Below, piece after piece: positions 13,581 through 19,039 of a stretch of DNA of 19,039 nt. Positions within the stretch are counted from its first letter, which is position 1; every line of letters starts with the position of its first letter. Location of the stretch: positions 1 through 19,039 of the forward strand of contig CALVLO010000157.1 in the NCBI GenBank assembly GCA_944338265.1, read 5' to 3'. This DNA is from an uncultured Clostridia bacterium. GTDB taxonomy: Bacteria; Bacillota; Clostridia; Christensenellales; Borkfalkiaceae. A program made the position numbers and the translations under genes. The notes below the pieces were generated by a model. It searched no databases. It worked only from the letters and a program-made list of their open reading frames with translations, and had not been told where the DNA came from.

Positions 13581-16500
13581 AATCGATCTCCAAGCTGCCC
13601 GTAAAGTTCTTGCCGACGGCATCGATCTTCAGCTTATAGCCGCCGACGTCCGTGCCCTTGTTGCCGCTGACGATGGTGTAATCGTAGGCGGGGCGCAGGG
13701 TGTAATCGCCTGCCGCCGCGCGCGAGACTGCGCGCGAGACCGCGCGGGAATAAGCCGCGCCGCTTGCGCTGCCTAAGGTGAGCGAAAATTGCAGCTCTTG
13801 CTCGCCGCCTGCGTAGGGGATCTTCCCGCCATCGGGTGCGTTAAAGATCGCATCGGAGATGGGGCGCGGGTCGATCTTCCAGATCATGGTGATCGAATTT
13901 TTTGTGTTATTGTTCGCGGGCATGATGATCAGCGTATAGGTGCCTGCATCCGTCTGCTGCGCCGCGTGGATTTGGTAATCCGAAGGATCGAGCACGATCT
14001 CGACAGCACTTTGCGTGTAGACCTTGGTAATGACGGGCACATGCTTTTGCCCATCGAAGGTGAAGGTATCGGTATCTACCTCGATCTTATATGCAGCAAG
14101 ATCGAGCGCGACGATCGCCCAATTTCCCGAAAGCGTGCCCGTATAGTTGCCTCGGCCTTTAATGACGAGCGTGTAGACGCCTACGTCAGTCCCGGTATCT
14201 CCGGAAACGATCTCAAAATCCAATCTTGTGAGTCGCTCAGTGCCGCCGGGGAAATCCGCATAGATATTGCAGTTCGCGGTCAACGCTCCCAACGGGCTAT
14301 ATACCTGATCACTCTTAAACTCCATGCGCGCTTTTGCAAGATCGAAGGGCTTGATGGACCAAGTGAAGTCCACAGGGTTGCCCTCCATATTGCCGTTGCT
14401 GCTCGGTTTGAGCTGGAAGGTATACGCATCGCCCGCATCCTTTTGCGGCGTGGCGACGATCTCGTAGTCCGTGGGCAAGAGCTCCCACTGATACTGCTTG
14501 GTCAGAACGCTCTTGATGGAGGGCGTTTGCTCGGCGTTGTTAAAGGTGAGCTCGTTGAGCGTGAGGGTGATATCGTCCGTCTGGCGCGGGTTGATCTTCC
14601 AACCGTGCGTCCACTCCCCGTTGTAGTTGCCCTTGCCCTTAACGGCGATGATGTAATCGCCCGCGTTCGTCGCCTTGTTGCCCGTAACGGTGAAGTCGGT
14701 GCCCTCTTGCAGCGTCATGCCGTTGTAGGTTGCCGATTTGACCAAGATCTCCTGATCGTGCCCGCCGTACCACGTCTCGTAGCCCGTGCCGTACTCGCCG
14801 GGACCGAAGCGGAGCTGCGTTGCAATCTTCGCATCGTTGATATCGCGCGGGGTGATCTTCCACTTCGCCGTGAGTTTGCCCGTCACGTTGCCGTTGCCGC
14901 TCGGCAGAATGGTAACGGTATAGGTGTTCACATCGATCCTGCCCGTGCCCCAATCGAGGATATAGTCATCCTCGCCGATATTTGCATAGTGAGGACCATC
15001 TTTGCAGCGGATATACTCGAACTCGGCAATCAGCTCCTTGCCCGTGTAAACGACTTCGCCGTTATTCTTGAATTTGCTTGTGTAGCGGGAAAGATCGCGC
15101 GGCTGGATCTCCCAAGTCGTTTGAATGGTGCCCGTATAGCTGCCCTTGCCTTTGAGGATGAGCGTATAGGTGCCCGCATTGATGCCCGAACCGCCCGAAA
15201 CGATCTCGTAATCCGTGCCCGCCACAAGCGCTGTGGTGCCGTCTTTAATGGTGATCTTGGGCGTGATCTCCGTATGGTAATACTGCCCGGTATTATTGAC
15301 GGCGCTCAAAGTGACGGTAGAAATATCCTTTTTGCCGATTGCCCAAGTTACGCTCGCCGTTTTGGTGCAATTTTTGCCGTCGCCTGTAATAACGAGCGTA
15401 TAGTCGCCCGCCGCCGTGCCTTTATCGCCCGAGGTGACCGACCACCCGCCTGTGATCTTCGTCCCGTCTTTGGCGGTGACGGAGACGACCGTCTGCGAAT
15501 GTTCCTTGCCGTCGTAGCTGAACCCGCCCGGGGTACTCAGCTCTACCGCGGCGCCCGTGAGATCGCGGATCTTGATCTGCCAATTGAACTCGCGGGCATT
15601 GCCCGAAATATTGCCGTTGCCGCTGGGCGCGAGCGTAAGCTTATAGGTGCCCGCGTCGATCTGCTTATCCGCGGTGATGGTATAATCCGCGGGATTCATC
15701 ACGCGGAGCGGCGTATAGACCCACTTTACCTGGTTGATATCCGGCAGCTTCTCCGTGCCGTCGTAGAAGACGTCGTTGTAAACAATGGTGAGCTCGCTCA
15801 TCCGGCGGGGGACGATCTCGAACTCATACTCCACTTCGCCCTTAAAGTTGCCTTTGCCGACGACCTTAAAGGCATGCTTGCCCGCATCCGTCGCCTTCCA
15901 CTCGCCCTGGAGCTCGTAATCATCCTCGGTGAGCGTATAGTTGCCGAAAGTGATAGACTTAACGGTAACAGACTGCTCGAAGGCGGTATAGTTGGCGGAA
16001 AGCCCTGTAAACGCGATCTGCGCCTCGCTGATATCGCGCGCGGTGATCTGCCACTTCAGCGACATTGTGCCCGTCAGGTTGTTGATGCCCGCCGCGGGCG
16101 TGATGGACCAGGTGTAACTGCCCGCATCCGTCTTCGCATCGACGTTGATCTGATAATCCATCGGGCGCTTTGCCGCCTCGGTGGGGTCTTTTTTATAGGT
16201 ACCAACGCCGTTTTTGGTGTTCGGGTGGTAGGTGTTTACATGCACGCCGTCAGAAGGGGCGAGCATTTCGGCATACACCCCGTCGCCGAACAAGCCGTAG
16301 AAGGTGGGCGTGTGCTCTTCGCCATCGAAGGTGAACGACGTAACGCCCTCGAGCGCCTTATAGTCGCCGACCTTGTACATGCGCAGGTTCTTATCCTTCT
16401 TCGCCGCGGCTTCTTCGGTCAGATACATATAGTAGCGGTTGGTAAGGCTGCGCGCGACGATGGTCCACTGCGCGTTCGCCGTACCCGTATAGCCGCCAAT

Positions 16501-18897
16501 ACCCTTAATGTAGATGGTGTAGGTGGCAACGTCGATGCCCTCCCCGCCCGAAATAATGGCGTAATCCACATCCTTTTTGAGGGTAACGGCTGAGCCATCC
16601 GACTTCTTTTTGAAGGAGAGCGTGGGCTCGATCACATAATTTCGGTATGCGATGCTGTTGCTCGCCGTCAGCGTAAGATCATCCAGGCTGCCGAGTTCGG
16701 TAATGACGAGCTGGAACGAGACATCCTCCGCCAGATAGGCAAGCCCGTCTGCGCGGGTAACGTCGATCCACGCGGGGATATGCGCCACAACGGTGTAAGT
16801 GCCTGCATCCGTGGGCAGCCCGTCCCCCTGCAAGCCTTCGCCCGCGGGCGTCTGCCCCAAATAGGAGTACGTCGCATTCAGCTTCGCCGCCGTAATGCCG
16901 CTCGCAAAGCCACTGATGGTAAAATCCGTGCCCTCTTCCACGGGCTTGCCGTCGTAGGCGGGGGCACCCTTCTGCGCGCCGGTGTAGCTCGCCGTGGTCG
17001 CCTCGCACACGCGGAAGTGCAGATCCTCGCCATAGGCGTTGTAGGCGGTATCGCCGTAGTGCTTGCCTGCGGGGTCTGTCGTAAGGTCTATGGCAACATA
17101 GCCGCCGTGCGTCTTGGGTGCGCCCAGAATGCCCAGCTTTTGGATGCTCTCAATGCCCTCTTGAGTGAAGTATCCGCCCGTGACAGAGGAGTTTTCGGCG
17201 TCTAAAATATCGATGCCGTTCCGCGGGCGGTTGACGATGTCGCCGTTGATATATCCCCCCTCAATGGTGAGGATATTGTTCTTGCCGTCTGTTAATTTTT
17301 GCGGATTAGCATTGATGGCGATCGCCGCGCCGTTGGCAAGCGAGGTCTCGCCCGCGGGGATCATCTTCTCCACATAGCCGCCGCGGATCGTGACTTGCGC
17401 ACCGGGGTGCCAATTATTTTGAGGATCATGCAAGACGATTGCGCCGCCGCTCTGTTCCGCGCCGCTTACGTTGAAATAATACTGCGTGTTGTTATAGATC
17501 TTGCCGCCCGTCATTACAATCGAGGCATGCGACATCACTGACAAAATTCCGCCCGACGTCTGCGCGGTGTCACTGTTATGACTATAGATGGTATTATTGC
17601 GGAACTCGCCGCCCTTAAAATACAGCGTATTATCGGTTTCCATCAATATAAGAGCGCCCACACTGTTACGAGAGCCGCTTGTAGAACTACCTACAACGTT
17701 GCCCGCAAAGGTGCCACCCTCAATGGTCACATCCCCGTTCAGACAATAAGCTAAAGTGCCTCCTCGACCAGTACCGGCTTGCGTAGCCAATCCAACGATT
17801 GCGCCGCCCTCAATGGTATTGGAGCCTAAATCGTCAAGCTGCCACACGCCGTCGCCGATATCGCGGAAGCGATGTTTGGGCTTGGAGGTATCGCTGTCCA
17901 TGATCGTGAAAGGCACATTTATTTCAAAACCGTTTAAGGAAACTGCCTTGCCGCTGTTGGCGGACACTTTACAATATGTTGAAAAATCAAGCACATGCCC
18001 GTTCAGATCAAGCGTGACCATCTCGTCAGTGCGATAAACAGGCAATTGCACCCCTGTGCCGTTTTCTTTGGCATAGCCGACCTTGACCTCATTCCTATTT
18101 AAGTATGGAGCATTATATTGCATGTCTTTCGGCAGATAATAATACTCGTAAATCAGCCCCCATGAGGTGTCATCATCACACGGATTACTTGTATATGGCG
18201 TGATTCTGAACTCCTGCCAGAGCTTCCCGTTCGAAATGCGGCGGTACGCCGTAAGATTGATGGGGCGATCTTCAAAATCGCGCATCTCAAAGCGGTATTC
18301 GCAGTCCGCCGTCGTTTTGGTGGTGATCGTCGCCTTGCCGTCTTGGTCTGTGGTAACAATGCCGATGCCGTCTTCCCGCATGCCGCCGTTGGTGATCTCG
18401 GTGACCATGATCTTCCTGCCCGCGGGATCTGCCGTCCGCACGCTCGACGGTTGCCCTTTGTATGTATTAATAAATGCGGGACCGATGAGCTGCATCTCGA
18501 TGGTGCGCTCGGAGGCATTCGTCGTGATTTTTACATCTAAATCGACAACGTTAAAGTGGGGCGTGACCGTGAGCCCCTTCTTATATGTGATATCGGCAAG
18601 GCTTTCTGCCGTGCCGCTGCCCGTGCCGCCGAGCTCGAAGTAAACGATGGTATAGCCATCGATAACGTCCGCCTTATATCCGTTCTCTTTCAGCGATTTC
18701 GAAGTATTCGTGCCGCCCTGCGTTACCGAAGCGCCGCCCAAAGACGACCAATTGTCGGCATATGCACCGGGTTGCAGCACCTGATCGGCGCCGAATGCAC
18801 GCGAAAGCTCCCCCGCGCACAGCACCGTTGCTGCCGCAGCGATCACGAGCATCACCGCCGTCATAAATACGACCCATAATTTTCTTGCTTTGCTCAT
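12772..18897 (-). CDS. giant MBG-repeat surface protein, N-terminal fragment before a frameshift
   Basis: Start ATG 18897 (MSKARKLWVVFM) is preferred over the upstream ATG at 18912 because GGAGGTG (18910-18904) lies six bases before it. A signal peptide (MSKARKLWVVFMTAVMLVIA, cleaved perhaps after AFGA) exports the protein. A mixed region of about 250 residues is followed by a beta-helix-like part (about 18030-17170) with regularly spaced turns IEGGTFAGN, FKGGEFRNN, MTGGKIYNN, IRGGYVEK, IEGGYINGD and VTGGYFTQE. About 15 MBG-like repeats follow, each ending in a W-x-I motif (QWTIVARSL, KWQITARDI, TWEIQPRDL and so on). The frame ends early: after LEANWSIGA it reads 16 out-of-register residues to TAA at 12772, while the expected RSLSNRWYMWLDE continues in another frame. 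Probable roles are adhesion or a cell-surface stalk, by analogy with MBG-repeat proteins. Confidence 0.9.
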   Translation of the reverse strand: MSKARKLWVVFMTAVMLVIAAAATVLCAGELSRAFGADQVLQPGAYADNWSSLGGASVTQGGTNTSKSLKENGYKADVIDGYTIVYFELGGTGSGTAESLADITYKKGLTVTPHFNVVDLDVKITTNASERTIEMQLIGPAFINTYKGQPSSVRTADPAGRKIMVTEITNGGMREDGIGIVTTDQDGKATITTKTTADCEYRFEMRDFEDRPINLTAYRRISNGKLWQEFRITPYTSNPCDDDTSWGLIYEYYYLPKDMQYNAPYLNRNEVKVGYAKENGTGVQLPVYRTDEMVTLDLNGHVLDFSTYCKVSANSGKAVSLNGFEINVPFTIMDSDTSKPKHRFRDIGDGVWQLDDLGSNTIEGGAIVGLATQAGTGRGGTLAYCLNGDVTIEGGTFAGNVVGSSTSGSRNSVGALILMETDNTLYFKGGEFRNNTIYSHNSDTAQTSGGILSVMSHASIVMTGGKIYNNTQYYFNVSGAEQSGGAIVLHDPQNNWHPGAQVTIRGGYVEKMIPAGETSLANGAAIAINANPQKLTDGKNNILTIEGGYINGDIVNRPRNGIDILDAENSSVTGGYFTQEGIESIQKLGILGAPKTHGGYVAIDLTTDPAGKHYGDTAYNAYGEDLHFRVCEATTASYTGAQKGAPAYDGKPVEEGTDFTISGFASGITAAKLNATYSYLGQTPAGEGLQGDGLPTDAGTYTVVAHIPAWIDVTRADGLAYLAEDVSFQLVITELGSLDDLTLTASNSIAYRNYVIEPTLSFKKKSDGSAVTLKKDVDYAIISGGEGIDVATYTIYIKGIGGYTGTANAQWTIVARSLTNRYYMYLTEEAAAKKDKNLRMYKVGDYKALEGVTSFTFDGEEHTPTFYGLFGDGVYAEMLAPSDGVHVNTYHPNTKNGVGTYKKDPTEAAKRPMDYQINVDAKTDAGSYTWSITPAAGINNLTGTMSLKWQITARDISEAQIAFTGLSANYTAFEQSVTVKSITFGNYTLTEDDYELQGEWKATDAGKHAFKVVGKGNFKGEVEYEFEIVPRRMSELTIVYNDVFYDGTEKLPDINQVKWVYTPLRVMNPADYTITADKQIDAGTYKLTLAPSGNGNISGNAREFNWQIKIRDLTGAAVELSTPGGFSYDGKEHSQTVVSVTAKDGTKITGGWSVTSGDKGTAAGDYTLVITGDGKNCTKTASVTWAIGKKDISTVTLSAVNNTGQYYHTEITPKITIKDGTTALVAGTDYEIVSGGSGINAGTYTLILKGKGSYTGTIQTTWEIQPRDLSRYTSKFKNNGEVVYTGKELIAEFEYIRCKDGPHYANIGEDDYILDWGTGRIDVNTYTVTILPSGNGNVTGKLTAKWKITPRDINDAKIATQLRFGPGEYGTGYETWYGGHDQEILVKSATYNGMTLQEGTDFTVTGNKATNAGDYIIAVKGKGNYNGEWTHGWKINPRQTDDITLTLNELTFNNAEQTPSIKSVLTKQYQWELLPTDYEIVATPQKDAGDAYTFQLKPSSNGNMEGNPVDFTWSIKPFDLAKARMEFKSDQVYSPLGALTANCNIYADFPGGTERLTRLDFEIVSGDTGTDVGVYTLVIKGRGNYTGTLSGNWAIVALDLAAYKIEVDTDTFTFDGQKHVPVITKVYTQSAVEIVLDPSDYQIHAAQQTDAGTYTLIIMPANNNTKNSITMIWKIDPRPISDAIFNAPDGGKIPYAGGEQELQFSLTLGSASGAAYSRAVSRAVSRAAAGDYTLRPAYDYTIVSGNKGTDVGGYKLKIDAVGKNFTGSLEIDWQIVPFDLSVAGNVRIETSTLTYSGAERVGGVNVFAVFGLREVLLSEKTEVLVLNDSNKGMEAGKYTVELEGIGNYTGKISAEWEIRQADLSVSIKDPTQVVLDASSFVYDGAKHNPTVTALYLTTMLINALPTSDYTVKVSAETDAGDYTLTIVPASKNVTGSCEVSWKITPLDISNYTLTASNSMNYRNYTITPSLKFAAPASGGILPKTKDVDYKVLSGGEGIDAGDYTVKIEGIGNFTGTLEANWSIGAARSPTVGICGWMRRAP
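12821..12828 (-). other. frameshift site in the giant-protein gene (one-base deletion)
   Basis: On the minus strand the sequence reads GGCGCGGC. Restoring one C to give GGCGCGCGC would yield S-I-G-A-R-S-L-S-N-R-W, matching the homologous segments NIPARTLSNRW (near 11250) and TIVARSLTNRY (near 16450). The two long repeat copies are 1568 nt apart upstream of this point (for example 12835 vs 11267, 13340 vs 11772) and 1569 nt, a whole number of codons, downstream (12810 vs 11241, 12611 vs 11042). The slip therefore lies between about 12820 and 12834, in a GC-alternating run. Confidence 0.85.
13718..13750 (-). repeat. 12-bp tandem repeat encoding SRAV units
   Basis: About 2.75 copies of GCGCGCGAGACY (plus-strand sense) encode SRAVSRAVSRA inside an otherwise ordinary MBG-like repeat. 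The unit is a multiple of three, so copy-number changes would keep the frame. Confidence 0.7.
16036..16690 (-). repeat. third, partial copy of the NRWYMWL unit
   Basis: DLTLTASNSIAYRNYVIEPT, GGEGIDVATYTIYIKGIGGY, then SLTNRYYMYLTEEAAAKKDK, DGVHVNTY, DPTEAAKRPMDYQINVD and LKWQITARDI parallel the second half of copies A and B. It is more diverged and carries a short insertion after MYLTEE and another after HVNTY. Boundaries are approximate. Confidence 0.7.
17170..18030 (-). other. beta-helix-like domain of the giant protein
   Basis: Within about 285 residues the motif [IVFM]-x-G-G-[TEKY] recurs six times, each followed by short polar turns (GN, NN). The segments between are alternately hydrophobic with exposed Asn/Ser, as in right-handed parallel beta-helices of pectate-lyase type and of bacterial adhesins. 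No catalytic site is apparent, so a binding or display role is more likely than enzymatic activity. Confidence 0.6.
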
Positions 18898-18903
18898 CCC
18901 GAG

Positions 18904-18910
18904 CACCTCC
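18904..18910 (-). promoter_or_regulatory. ribosome binding site deciding the giant-protein start
   Basis: GGAGGTG on the minus strand lies six bases before the ATG at 18897. The in-frame ATG at 18912 overlaps the start of this motif and has no site of its own, so 18897 is the likely start. Confidence 0.75.
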
Positions 18911-18933
18911 ATGTTTTACAATCTAAATCCCCG

Positions 18934-18998
18934 CCCCCCTTAACGCGGCAGCGCCGCTTTAAGGGGGGAAGCCGCCGCCTCCGCGGCGGCAGGGGGGA
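18934..18998. repeat. GC-rich palindromic repeat upstream of the giant gene
   Basis: The palindrome CCCCCCTTAACGCGGC-AGC-GCCGCTTTAAGGGGGG (18934-18968) is followed by a second hairpin, GCCGCCGC-CTCC-GCGGCGGC (18971-18990). The first is nearly the same as the palindrome at 3846-3880. If the operon promoter lies to the right, this structure falls within its 5' untranslated region. The remaining bases 18999-19039 are AT-richer and probably hold the promoter, but no well-spaced pair of hexamers is seen. Confidence 0.75.
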
Positions 18999-19039
18999 TA
19001 ACCCTTGATTTTAATAGCGTTTCTATTCTTCCAATCTAT

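Noticed and set aside
13789..16593. A 934-codon open frame on the plus strand
   Set aside because: Same cause: an antisense shadow of the MBG-repeat coding sequence, with no Shine-Dalgarno or recognisable domain.
19008..19034. Promoter TTGGAA...TAAAAT on the minus strand ahead of the giant gene
   Set aside because: The spacing is only 15 bp and the -35 is weak. I could not support a promoter call here.

Overview
The window looks like chromosome from a GC-rich, gut-type Firmicute (Clostridia-like). This is inferred from strong GGAGG-type Shine-Dalgarno sites, a Gram-positive style giant exoprotein made of MBG/YDG-like repeats, and runs of GC palindromes between genes. A Christensenellales-type lineage is possible but is a guess. 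The window has two unrelated halves that meet at a tRNA-Gln(CUG) gene.

Positions 1 to about 2650 are the integrase end of an integrated mobile element (ICE or prophage) that continues past the left edge. A leftward operon of small genes (ends at 1, 144 and possibly 397) is read from a near-consensus promoter at 757-785. That promoter sits back to back with the gene for a small XRE-type repressor (835-1188). Three copies of an ACAGA-TTT-TCTGT operator, 30 and 32 bp apart, cover the divergent promoters and form a compact genetic switch. The roughly 370-nt leader of the leftward operon is packed with hairpins. To the right lie an SD-sequestering hairpin, a possible 15-codon leader peptide, and a tyrosine recombinase (1525-2550). 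The recombinase abuts the 3' end of the tRNA, which is the presumed attachment site.

Positions 2722-4130 hold a promoter pointing at the tRNA, a PRC-barrel protein gene (2980-3792), a GC-rich palindromic repeat cluster and a strong bidirectional terminator.

Positions 4130-18897 form a leftward two-gene operon. The first cistron is a giant secreted protein of about 4617 residues: signal peptide, beta-helix-like region, about 30 MBG-like repeats, an Ig-like centre, more MBG repeats, and a C-terminal membrane anchor. It is split into two reading frames by an apparent single-base deletion at 12821-12828. An internal 1.1-kb duplication shows this, because the offset between copies changes from 1569 to 1568 nt exactly at that point. 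The second cistron is a 297-residue membrane-anchored protein of unrecognised family. A second GC palindrome of the same family lies just upstream of the operon at 18934-18998.

The observations most worth a second look are the three-operator divergent switch with its hairpin-rich leader, and the giant repeat protein with its duplication and frameshift.
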